From positions 4,774,001-4,838,000 of the forward strand of contig OY782882.1 of assembly GCA_963678485.1 (NCBI GenBank): a stretch of 64,000 nucleotides of DNA, written 5' to 3'. Source of the stretch: CALGYY01 sp963678485. Its GTDB lineage: Bacteria > Bacteroidota > Bacteroidia > Bacteroidales > CAIWKO01. The notes under the pieces are model-generated. The model worked only from the letters and a program-made list of their open reading frames with translations. It did not search any database and was not told the DNA's origin. Position numbers and translations under genes: made by a program. Positions 29,101-34,033 of the stretch are shown in pieces (the first letter of the stretch is position 1; every line of letters begins with the position of its first letter).

Positions 29101-30294
29101 TCCAGCCAGAGCGGCACACAGACTTTTGAATTATGCGATAACGGAGGTTTGATGCTCCAATCATGGACTGGCGACGCAAGCTCACATGCATTCACTGGCA
29201 TCGCTGACGGTTTCTACAAAGCAAGGGTTACATTAGGTAGTTGTGTTTCGGAATTATCTACAACTACAATCCTTGCAAACAATACTGCACCAATTGCAAT
29301 GGCAACCAGCGCTGCAGGATGCGGCACGGGTTCGGTCACTATAGTATCCAGCCAGAGCGGTACACAGACTTTTGAATTATGCGATAACGGAGGTTTGATG
29401 CTCCAATCATGGACTGGCGATGCAAGCTCACATGCATTCACAGGCATCGCTGACGGTTTCTATAAAGCAAGGGTTACACTAGGTGGTTGCGTTTCGGAAT
29501 TATCTACAACAACAATCCTTGCAAATAATATTACACCCATCGCAATGGCAACCAGCGCTGCAGGATGCGGGACAGGTACAGTAACAATAACCTCAAACCA
29601 AAGCGGGATGCAGACCTTTGAACTTTGTGACAATACAGGCTCGATGCTTCAAATTTGGACAGGAAGCGCAACATCGCACGATTTCACAGGTCTTGCTGAT
29701 GGCACTTATAAAGGTAAAGTTACCTTTGGAAGTTGCCTTTCAGATGTATCATTAGCAACTGTACTTATCAATAATTCCGCAATACCAGTAAGTGTAATCA
29801 TTTCTGCAAATCCAGGAACATCGGTGTCAGAAGGTGAAAGCATTACCTTTACAGCAGCACCAACAAATGGCGGCACTCCATCGTACCAATGGCAAGTGAA
29901 TGGTGTTAATGTTGGCACAGACTTGTCGACCTACTCTTCAGACACATTAAACGATGGCGACGATGTCACATGTATAATGACTTCAAGTTTAGCTTGTACC
30001 CTTGATAATCCGGCAACATCAAATACATTAACGATTGAGATCATTACCACAGGAATTGAATCAAATCTAGACAATTTGATTTCTATTTATGCTTACAACA
30101 CTAGCATATATGTTTACACTCCACTAAGCAACAGCCTTGTGGAAGTTTATGATATGTTAGGAAATCTGCTGTATTCACTCAATTCAAAACCAGGGATGAA
30201 TATCGTTAATAGAAACTTCGCAACTGGAATATACATGGTTAAAGTCCAGACTAATGGCACAGTCAAAATCGAGAAAGTATTGCTAAACAAATAA
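14128..30294 (+). CDS. Giant 5388-aa T9SS surface protein: beta-helix blocks, Ig-like domains, 26 x 82-aa repeats
   Basis: One uninterrupted frame of 16.2 kb. A signal peptide covers about residues 1-19. Six right-handed beta-helix blocks of roughly 400 aa follow (starts near 22, 415, 835, 1210, 1584, 1964), each opening with IYVD/N...LSWATAKKTLQAA...WVAKGTYYP and containing GGGMYN and NN-type rungs as in chlamydial Pmp proteins and choice-of-anchor Q proteins. One divergent and six closely related Ig/PKD-like domains of about 100 aa lie at 2381-3086 (CYNGDP...YQWQYS...RWYRRQAKDG). Then come 26 repeats of 82 aa to about 5218 (GCGTG, TFDLCDNAG, LQTWTG, GLADGTYKGKVT, GSC), resembling SprB-type repeats. 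An Ig-like domain and a type A sorting domain (from about 5311) finish it. It is probably an outer-surface adhesin; the ligand is unknown. Confidence 0.93.
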   Translation: MKKALAILILLFLCKLVNGTGTYIFVDAGRPDDSGNGLSWTTAKKTLQAALNIAVSGDNIWVKKGTYYPTSAYDLTNTSRYYHFRMKNNVGIYGGFAGTEPTTFNLANRDLVTNETILSGDIGTVGVRTDNCYHVFYHPDGLGLDSTAILNGFTISYGQSNGSAANLRGGGMLNYTGNAPRIEQCNFSNNLASLGGGMYNAGAGASPKITNCKFFSNSVIINGSETGFGGGIYITTKAGSTIINCLIYNNTAEATGGGIYVYSSSAANSASVIITNTTIANNSADFCGGIRLWDYSIATLNNCILWGNTHSSTTGRQIAISDNSSATLNYTCYSNATNDMRADGSLTTANCITSDPQFINTAAGNFRLIGNTPCINSGYNNYNNESKDLRGKDRIQYTTIDMGPYEWTNAIDAGSIIYVDYSKTSGSNIGTNWANAYTSLQTAISASSSGDQIWVAKGTYYPSSSYDLVNTPRNYHFRLKNNVRIYGGFAGIETTIDQRNNYGNGQSNETILSGDLSNNDDFQYSFGYVSPTGNDNCYHLFYHPNGTALTSAAVLDGFTIKGGNSNSTAPNNAGGGMFNYSSSPTLNHIVFVHNSAYLGSGMYNYSSSPVLNNVTFNNNIGPYNSGDLYGGGVYNENSSSPTITNAVFSSNFAMSGAGLCNKTSSSPKLFNVLFYDNNAVAEGGAILNVDNSSPIITNATISANDASFGGGICNINLSSPTLNNCIITGNTTSDEGHQMCIYNGTTLANNTCYSNGTNDIYVGTGTFTPTFCITSNPRFIDATNNIFRIAGTSPCVNTGKDSYNTTTTDVRGQARKNGGIDIGAYEWTGGIDSAGIIIYVNASRTSGNNDGLSWINAYTSLQTAIESSKKGDKIWVAKGTYYPSSTNKICGFDGQPQCQEGNKHFEMKNGVAIYGGFAGTEPENFDLSLRDFITNETVLNGTRTNGTYSYHVIYNPGTITIGSYPVDLTLSNSTILDGFTITGGHADGSAGAPGGGNGGGIFTSGSSETYRNLKITGNSARTGGGINGEYSNFTLTNSVIFNNASTSSIGSGGGIYLWSTSAVLNNVTIANNTAANVSGGIYASYLHFVINNCIIWGNTSVTGKDLGLSTSATATINNSCYSSTDSIRITPINCISKNPKFINAANKDYRIGTNSPCIDAGNNSYCTLTKDIRGGAYDRKLLKTNAAQTGPIDMGAYEYKAGIDPYRSNDVIYVNQNQPDDNGVGLSWATAKKTLQAALDMSFAGDSIFVAKGIYKPTYANGSTNLRKQNFQMKDSVAIFGGFVGSESASAISIANRDFITNKTILSGDLNDNDIFDINNGGYQGNSGDDNCYHVFNNVNVTLSPKAILDGFTITGGNANGGDISSNYGGGMYNYSSIINSTLNNLIFTANSARSGGGLQNEYSHPTLNNVLFYSNFAGWSGGGICNVSISTGIIFNNITLVKNYATEGGGLSNYASYTTLNNSIVWNNNATTTKQLLCSGGCPITLNYSCFSNEANDIGSYITTTNNNITTNPQFVDAPNNDFRLTGVSPCLDAGNNIYNNQTTDIRGTTYGRKLLKTNAAQAGTIDMGAYEYKAAADPARPQYYIYVNTIRPDDNGDGLSWATAKKTLQAAIDMSGAGDYIWVAKGTYYPSSAYDLTNTARYYHFRMKNNVSIYGGFAGIENPLTFNYADRDYSANETILSGDIGTPNNNTDNCYHIFYHPLSTALTASAILDGFTIKDGNANGTSPHNKGAGMYNASAALTLRNIIFSNNTAVTDGGGLYNLSSSVNLLNTSFSLNTASNNGGAVYNTSSAPTLINILIKSNVALNAGGGIYNDQSSTRLTNVTLSKNSATSGGGIYNANNSSPILNNCILWDNTASSNGHELYINGGTTTLNYSCYANQLNDIYNNAGTFTTVNHNITSDPLFANTASGDFRIYSNSPCVDAGNNSYNATSSDIRGKTRIQNSLIDMGAYEWTFAVDPDNITLYYVDYTKTAGHNTGKSWTDAYTSLQTALFAAVSGDTIWVAKGTYKPSYDYGLNIISPYTARGYHFRMKDGVGIYGGFAGTESNINQRANFGYGEANETVLSGDLNGNDVFVVSSGGFQGTSGEENCFHVFYHPKNMVLSNTAILDGFTVKGANSNDTYVHDYGGGMFNDSVSPTINNVTFTSCYAVYGGGLYNKSANPILNNVTFLSNRSNNGGGIYNTGSSPILTNVKFISNSRCGFFNINGSATILNNCVFNSNSTEFLGGAINCYQSSLVINNATFSQNSANNGGAVTFAYSTGSLNNCIIWGNSAYNQGSQLYLTSSNITLNYSCYSTASNDLALDSYSTIATTNHNITTNPKFVDLWGNDFRLMGSSPCINTGLNSYNTQPYDIRGQVRIQNTTIDMGAYEWTSEVDPPNDCVNPTNGGTIAGDQTICFYTLAQPITSSTLPTGYIGTIEYKWQSSTTSSTEGFADIMSSGNTPDFTPGDAVQTKWFRRLARVNCATDWTGAASSNVVQITMRPYFTAGSISYIGATVCYNGDPGVIASETPASGGDGSISYQWQYSTDAGGVTLQDIPGATSETYDPPAGLTENRWYRRMAKDGLCKPTFQYSSSVWAVSVRSDFTAGAISTTGATVCYNGNPDVIGSLAVASGGNGSITYQWQYSNDAAWTSPQTIASSNSATYDPPSGLTANRWYRRQAKDGSCSTTFTSSSGVWAVTILPSFTAGAILTTGATICYNGDPDVIGSATDASGGDATVTYQWQYSTTSTWSLPQTIAGSNSATYDPPAGLTANRWYRRQAKDGACNASFITSTGVWAVTVRPSFSAGNIGTSGATICYNGDPGIITTSLSASGGDGSITYQWQYSTDAAWTSPQTIAGSNSNMYDPPAGLTENRWYRRQAKDGTCNTTFTSASGVWMVTVRPQFTPGAILTTGDVVCYNGDPIIIYSSSLASGGNGSLTYQWQYSSDSLWTSPQTIASSNLEYYNPPAGLTANRWYRRQAKDGVCNTTFTSSAGIWAVKVRPMFTPGAILTTGDTIVNNGDPDPIGSATIASGGDASISYQWQYSTSATWSSPQTIAGSNSATYDPPAGLTANRWYRRQAKDATCNTTFSNSSGVWLVMVAPTASVTSSAGCGTGTVNVSSDLSGAQTFDLCDNAGSVLQTWTGSASSHDFSGLTAGDYKGRVTKSGCASALSATTTLTNGSAPTATVSSIAGCGTGTVTITSDLNGTQTFDLCDNAGSILQTWTGSASSHDFTGLADGIYKGQVSQETCASALSSATTLTNSSTLNASVSNIPGCSEGTVTVSSDLSGPQTFDLCDNTGSILQTWTGNATSHAFTGIVDGTYKGKVTLGSCVSELSLATTLSNSLIPLASVSNLSGCGTGTITVSSDQSGTQTFDLCDNAGLVLQTWTGSATSHDFSGLADGTYKGKVTIGSCSSALSAATILFNNATPIASLASTEGCGTGSITLNSDQNGIQTFDLCDNAGTLLQTWTGNATSYAFTGLADGTYKGKVTMGSCISGLSLPTTLINSIIPVASISNTVGCGNGTITVSSNQSGSQTFDLCDNAGSVLQTWTGSATSHDFNGLIDGTYKGKVTLGSCTSALSSITMLTNNSIPIASVSNSAGCETGTVTVSSDQSGTQTFDLCDNAGLVLQTWTGSAISHNFIGLTDGTYKGKVTMGSCASALSTATTLTNNPAPIAFISNTAGCGTGIITVSSDQSGTQTFDLCDNAGLVLQTWTGNATSYDFSGLADGTYKGKVTMGGCVSIVSTASTLINNIVPTAAVSNAAGCGTGIITVSSDQSSTQTFDLCDNTGTVLQSWTGNAISHNFSGLSDGTYKGKVTMGSCVSVLSAATTLINSSIPISSVSNTAGCGAGTGTVTISSNLSGMQIFDLCDNSGSVLQSWIGIATSHDFPSLADGTYKGKVTMGSCVSVLSSATTLTNKTVPIPSITTIAGCGEGTINVSSDKSGIQTFDLCNNAGSVIQTWTGNATSHDFTGLVDGTYKGKVTYGSCASAITSSSILTNNTIPTATIASTVGCGTGIITVHSNQSGTQTFVLCDNAGMALQTWTGNATSHDFISLIDGVYKGKIILNSCISDLSFAITLTNSIVPLASASTIAGCGTGTITVISDQSAIQTFDLCDNAGLVLQTWTGNATSHPFTALLNGTYKVKVTLGTCASDLSLITLTNNDVPLATASSSAGCGTGAVTISSDQSGIQNFELCDNAGLMIQFWTGDAVSHTFNGLANGIYKGKVTKGSCVSDLSAATTLNNGSAPIVSVTSIAGCGTGSVTISSSQSGTQTFELCDNAGSVLQIWTGNASSHAFTGLSDGSYKGKVTAGSCVPDLSAATTLTNGSAPTASVSVAAGCGQGNITISSSQTDIQTFELCDDAGMVLQAWTGNAASHVFTGLADGTYKGKVTLGSCISDLSSASVLTNNIAPIASVQNTAGCGTGTVTVISDQSGLQTFDLCDNGGTVLQTWTTNATSYTFAGLTDGTYKGKVTLGICVSEISAATSLTNSLIPLVSISNAAGCVTGTVTINSNLNDMQTFELCDNSGTVLQSWISDATSHTFTGLADGTYKGKVTLGSCISDLSTATTLVNGSAPIAFASSAAGCGIGTVTIVSSQSGTQTFDLCDNSGTVLQSWTGDAMLFAFTGLSDGIYKGKVTMGSCVSDLSTPIFLANNATPIAMVYSTPECGTGKITIISSQSGTQTFELCDISGIVIQSWTGDATSHTFISLADGTYKGKVTSGSCVSSVSSATTLTNTVVPVATVWNTPSCGLGSVTVVSDQSDTQTFELCDNAGSVLQFWNGNATSHTFTSLSDGIYKGKVTLGSCVSAVSSSTTLTNSIAPIAMATSAAGCGTGTVTVVSSQSGTQTFELCDNGGLMLQSWTGDASSHAFTGIADGFYKARVTLGSCVSELSTTTILANNTAPIAMATSAAGCGTGTVTVVSSQSGTQTFELCDNGGLMLQSWTGDASSHAFTGIADGFYKARVTLGSCVSELSTTTILANNTAPIAMATSAAGCGTGTVTVVSSQSGTQTFELCDNGGLMLQSWTGDASSHAFTGIADGFYKARVTLGSCVSELSTTTILANNTAPIAMATSAAGCGTGSVTIVSSQSGTQTFELCDNGGLMLQSWTGDASSHAFTGIADGFYKARVTLGGCVSELSTTTILANNITPIAMATSAAGCGTGTVTITSNQSGMQTFELCDNTGSMLQIWTGSATSHDFTGLADGTYKGKVTFGSCLSDVSLATVLINNSAIPVSVIISANPGTSVSEGESITFTAAPTNGGTPSYQWQVNGVNVGTDLSTYSSDTLNDGDDVTCIMTSSLACTLDNPATSNTLTIEIITTGIESNLDNLISIYAYNTSIYVYTPLSNSLVEVYDMLGNLLYSLNSKPGMNIVNRNFATGIYMVKVQTNGTVKIEKVLLNK
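23386..29780 (+). repeat. 26 tandem 246-bp coding repeats
   Basis: I count 26 copies of an 82-codon unit beginning around the GCGTG motif. Copies 22 to 25 (about 28557-29540) are nearly identical at DNA level, differing at only a few bases; the others have diverged but keep three Cys positions each (GCG, LCD, GSC). This indicates old expansion followed by recent slippage or unequal exchange. Copy number should be treated as assembly-sensitive. Confidence 0.9.
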
Positions 30295-30338
30295 AAGCAG
30301 TGCTAATATAAACCTGCTTATAGCAAACATGCATTAAA

Positions 30339-30366
30339 AAGTCCTCAGTAATGGGGACTTTTTTTT
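30339..30366 (+). terminator. Terminator of the giant gene
   Basis: AAGTCCTC pairs with GGGGACTT (one G-T pair) across a 6-base loop, followed by eight T, 45 bases after the stop codon. Confidence 0.85.
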
Positions 30367-30481
30367 ACCTTGTGGTTTTAAAAGTGCAATTTACAGAAGT
30401 GTGCAAAAAAAAGTTTATGATGTCATGACATCCAATGACAAAACATCTAATATACATATTTATTTAATATTTTATCTAATA

Positions 30482-30513
30482 TTGCACGCAACCATGACAA
30501 TTATGTATTTTTG
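30482..30513 (+). promoter_or_regulatory. Promoter (TTG, 21 bp, TATTTTTG)
   Basis: TTG at 30482-30484 and TATTTTTG at 30506-30513, 21 bases apart, match the Bacteroidota consensus. The ATG at 30530 is 16 bases downstream of the -7 element. Confidence 0.7.
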
Positions 30514-30529
30514 TTACAAAAGTTAATAT

Positions 30530-32032
30530 ATGAAAAAACACATTCTGTTCGTATTGATTCCCCTTATATTCGCAGGTATTAGTTTAAAGGTTAACGCCCA
30601 GCTTAAGTGGAATTTAACTGAAGAAGGAATATATGAAAGCGAGATTCACACATTTTTGGGCACATCTGATGAGGGCATTGGGTTGATTTTCGCTATTCCA
30701 AACCAAGTTGCGTTTCAAGAAACAAAATACAGCATCCTATTTCGATATTTTGATGAAGATATGATTATTCGCACGCAATATGGTTTACCTGACAATACGC
30801 CATCCAAGCTGAGTATCCTACGCTTCAGCAATTACACGGTTATCTATGGAAATAACGACAAAGCCAGCAATAGTAATGGAAATGCCATGATAATATTTTT
30901 AGATGACCAGCGACAAGAAATTCAACGAAAAGAATGGACACTCTCAGGAAAAAATCACAGTTGGATTAGTAATAGTGCCGTATATACATCTTCTGATTCG
31001 TCATATTTAATTGTCGATTTTGTAGAGTATTGTGCTCCCGACAAACCTACCATGGCAAGTATTCCAGTGATTCATCAATTAGTTGTTTTTAATAAAAACT
31101 TAGAAGTGGTTTGGGAAGGAGGTGTTAATATTGCGAGCTTTTCGACCAAAGAACCGGGATTGAATATCGAAGGCATGGATTTCACTCAGGATGGCCAGCT
31201 GTTGGTATATGGTGAAGAGATAATCGACAGGAAACGACATATTTTGGCGTACACATTAGCAGAAGCAAAATCTCCTGCCACAATCGTACTTGATGAAGTA
31301 ATGCCCAGCTTGGCAATTGAGCCATACACATATTTCCTCAATTTGCAGGCACACCTTAACCTATCAAACGAGCTGATCATCTTTTGCGCTGGTAGCGTTT
31401 ATAGCACCACCCGAAACTTATTCTATATCAGGCAAAACCTCAGCAACCGCACAGATAAAAATGTTGCTTATTATTTGATTGATAAAAAATTCGCGGAAGC
31501 TTACCCTGAATTTAAAATTGATGATGAAACATTCCCTCTCTTACATATGTTTTATTTCTCGAACGACGGGCTTGTTGTTGGCGGAGAGTACATAAAGGAA
31601 ACAAAAACACACAATCTGCTTAGTAATATTTCCCTATTCAAATTCAGACTTGACGGGCGAATCGCATGGGTTAGCACTATTCAAAAGGAAGCCAGTTTTG
31701 GCTTGGTTACTCCTGCCCAAACAATGAATTTATTTCCCTCGGGTGAAGATCTCATTATTTTCTATTATGACACACCTCTAAATGTACAAAGCGATATTTT
31801 AATTCCCAGTAAGCGACAACTATCTAACTCCAAGGCTTACGACGATCTCTGCCTAGTTGCAGCCAGAATCAACCAAGACGGAACAGTCCTATTCCGAAAG
31901 ATAATCAATCGCTGTATTGAAACCGGAGTTGCTTCTAATAACTCTAAAATCTTCAATTTGGGTCAGGATCGCTTTGTAATCGTGGGCGAAAAAGCAGGAA
32001 AGAATGCGTTTAGTATGTGTACCATTGATTAA
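30530..32032 (+). CDS. Secreted protein of unknown function, 500 aa
   Basis: The N-terminus MKKHILFVLIPLIFAGISLK with NAQ at about 25-27 is a clear Sec signal peptide. The rest is beta-rich with repeated pieces such as DGQLLVYGEE, DGLVVGGEYI and GEDLIIFYYD, suggestive of a blade-like or propeller fold, but no family signature is certain. There is no T9SS sorting domain, so it should stay in the periplasm or on the inner face of the outer membrane. It has its own promoter just upstream and follows the giant adhesin in the same direction after a terminator, so it is not co-transcribed with it. Function unknown. Confidence 0.75.
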   Translation: MKKHILFVLIPLIFAGISLKVNAQLKWNLTEEGIYESEIHTFLGTSDEGIGLIFAIPNQVAFQETKYSILFRYFDEDMIIRTQYGLPDNTPSKLSILRFSNYTVIYGNNDKASNSNGNAMIIFLDDQRQEIQRKEWTLSGKNHSWISNSAVYTSSDSSYLIVDFVEYCAPDKPTMASIPVIHQLVVFNKNLEVVWEGGVNIASFSTKEPGLNIEGMDFTQDGQLLVYGEEIIDRKRHILAYTLAEAKSPATIVLDEVMPSLAIEPYTYFLNLQAHLNLSNELIIFCAGSVYSTTRNLFYIRQNLSNRTDKNVAYYLIDKKFAEAYPEFKIDDETFPLLHMFYFSNDGLVVGGEYIKETKTHNLLSNISLFKFRLDGRIAWVSTIQKEASFGLVTPAQTMNLFPSGEDLIIFYYDTPLNVQSDILIPSKRQLSNSKAYDDLCLVAARINQDGTVLFRKIINRCIETGVASNNSKIFNLGQDRFVIVGEKAGKNAFSMCTID

Positions 32033-32095
32033 AGTAATACGCTAATGAAATTCACACCATAGTACAACTGGATATTTTAGCTGTCACAACTTACT

Positions 32096-32259
32096 TTTAT
32101 TCGTGAGCCTTGGTTTTTAAAAATTAAAAGCCTTAGGCGAACAATCCCGCCAACGGCGGAGGGTATAATACCCCGCCCTTCTAGGGCGGAATGTTGGGCC
32201 GGAGCCCCGCAGAGCGGGATTTCGTGAACTCAACTTGCCCGGGGTTCATACCCGTGATT
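32096..32259 (+). repeat. GC-rich dispersed repeat, copy A (inverted partner at 60660)
   Basis: About 164 bp, much richer in GC than its surroundings, matching the reverse complement of 60660-60836 from end to end with scattered differences and a small insertion in the other copy. Shared blocks include GTGAGCCTTGGTTTTTAAAA at the left and CGTGAACTCAACTTG near the right. Internal hairpins are CCGCC/GGCGG (32147-32159) and CCGCCC/GGGCGG (32173-32189). No ORF is present. It is a short noncoding element, possibly MITE-like. Confidence 0.9.
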
Positions 32260-32272
32260 TACCAATTCTCAA

Positions 32273-33610
32273 TCAGTCCTTAACACAACGACAGCTAAAA
32301 CCACTCTCTACGGCATAACTTGAGCGACCAACTAAGGTTAAGCTGTAATTCAATGCATGAACCCAAGACATAAATAATGTTTCTGTGGATGTCCAAAAAT
32401 AAGCACTTTGTCCATAATCCTCAAAAACACCATTCCATGTATCTCCTCCGGGGAGACCTGAAAATCCCGTTGTATTTGTCGCACCTGCATTAGGAGCCCA
32501 CCAATAATTTGTACATGTCGCTTTCAGATTGCCACCTTCATCTACTCCAAGCAAACTAATGGTTGAAGTATTATAAGGAAAAGCAGTAGGACTGCTTCCT
32601 GAATTTCTTTCCAAGGTGGTCCACTCGTAATGAGAAGGAATATGCCACCCATTGGGACAAAGCCCTTTTACCGGCGTTGAACAAGCATCATCTGGAGGTG
32701 CACCACTGCCGTTACAAGGAGCACCGCCTTGCATCAGATTAGCCCACTCATACAATCCGCCCATAGGACAGTTTGTATCAGCCTGCCCGTTAATATCCAT
32801 ACAAAACTTGGTTCCGGATACTTGTGGTGTTGCAATCAAAGCATATGTTCCGGCATTCAGGTTTTCTGCCATCCACCATTGACTTCCAATTTGTACCACG
32901 GCATAGCTATTTCCATTTGCATCAGTGCACGCCATAAAAGGAAATACAACAGCTTGACTTTCGGTTGCCACAAGCATAATAACCGTGCGCTCAGTCCCCG
33001 ATTTTCCAATCAGTTTTAACAAATCACCATCATTATATTGCATATCAACCGATGCTTTCCCTTTTTTGAACTCATCATTTTTTTGAGCAATACTGGTGTT
33101 AGCTGCCACGCCTAAATCTATTATTTGCAGGGCATTCAGACTAGAACCAATACTTACAATTTTCGCATTATAACAATAGTTCTCAGTTTCAACTTTTAGT
33201 GTGTACACTCCTTTACTTAATCCTTTTAATTGAAAAGTATGATTCCCCGCTGGTAAAAATTCCCTTAGCATCATTATGTTTTTTCCTGCTAAATCATAAA
33301 CCCTGATGGTTGCATCGCCAGCAGCAATTGATTCAACATCGACCTGACATAAATCTACCATTGGATTAGGGTATATATGCACCTTATTCGCGACCTCAAT
33401 TGGCAGATTATCCACACCAATACTTGAAACGAGGTTTAATATATCACTTCCGTTGATATCCATCACCTTGCATTGAGTAAGGTTTTCTATTTTTACAGAG
33501 TCAACCGTTGTACTAAGCCCTGTTCCAGAAAAGTTAAGCTGATAATTTTGAGCACATATTGGTGAAGCTGCAGCCAATACAATTATTAACGCAAGGTTTA
33601 TTTTCTTCAT
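32273..33610 (-). CDS. FISUMP-domain secreted protein with internal sorting-like domain
   Basis: The 445-aa product has a signal peptide (MKKINLALIIVLAAASPICA). At about residues 80-155 it carries a domain that looks like a T9SS type A sorting domain (IYPNPMVDLCQVDVE, IRVYDLAGKN, LSKGVYTLKVE), placed inside rather than at the end. The C-terminal 220 residues form the Fibrobacter succinogenes major paralogous (FISUMP) domain: DANGNSYAVVQIGSQWWMAE, GLYEWANLM, GLCPNGWHIPSHYEW, FWTSTE and a final FSCRCVKD. FISUMP proteins are surface proteins of unknown activity, and this order is seen in other Bacteroidota. How the internal copy relates to export is unclear. It may act as a plain beta-sandwich here. 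Confidence 0.88.
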   Translation of the reverse strand: MKKINLALIIVLAAASPICAQNYQLNFSGTGLSTTVDSVKIENLTQCKVMDINGSDILNLVSSIGVDNLPIEVANKVHIYPNPMVDLCQVDVESIAAGDATIRVYDLAGKNIMMLREFLPAGNHTFQLKGLSKGVYTLKVETENYCYNAKIVSIGSSLNALQIIDLGVAANTSIAQKNDEFKKGKASVDMQYNDGDLLKLIGKSGTERTVIMLVATESQAVVFPFMACTDANGNSYAVVQIGSQWWMAENLNAGTYALIATPQVSGTKFCMDINGQADTNCPMGGLYEWANLMQGGAPCNGSGAPPDDACSTPVKGLCPNGWHIPSHYEWTTLERNSGSSPTAFPYNTSTISLLGVDEGGNLKATCTNYWWAPNAGATNTTGFSGLPGGDTWNGVFEDYGQSAYFWTSTETLFMSWVHALNYSLTLVGRSSYAVESGFSCRCVKD

Positions 33611-34033
33611 GTAATCTGAGTTAAGGAAGATTATACTGTAGTATTTTAAGTCAGCAATTGGATTTATGAATTATAAAATTAATCAATTCATTTAATAACC
33701 AGCGATTAAAGAATTTCTTTTCTTAATACCTGTTTGCATTCATACAAACCTTACTGCACTTTTAATTTTTTTCCTCTTTTGCCAAATATCCAGCGAATTC
33801 ATCATGTATCCAATATTGACATATATTCGAATAGAATCTCAATACATCTCTTCACAAAACATTGTTGTCAATTGTATAGCACACTGTAGCGTAAAAAACA
33901 AATGACTTTTTTTTGTCAAAAAAAAATGGCCAGTGTCCTTTTGCTCGTGTCAGACTTAAGAAGAAGAATAGCAGCCTCTATGTGTCCGATGGATGCAAAA
34001 CAGCACCAGCCATCTCAAAGCAATATACCTTGG
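33611..34033. other. 420 bp intergenic stretch
   Basis: AT-rich. It lies upstream of the FISUMP gene (33610) and downstream of the stop at 34034. I see long A and T runs near 33900-33930 (CTTTTTTTTGTCAAAAAAAA) that could be a weak terminator, but no gene and no clear promoter element. Confidence 0.4.

Noticed and set aside
23817..29918. Regularly spaced minus-strand open frames of about 60-80 aa inside the giant gene
   Set aside because: They repeat with the 246-bp period of the coding repeats and have no start signals; they are mirror images of the repeat, not genes.
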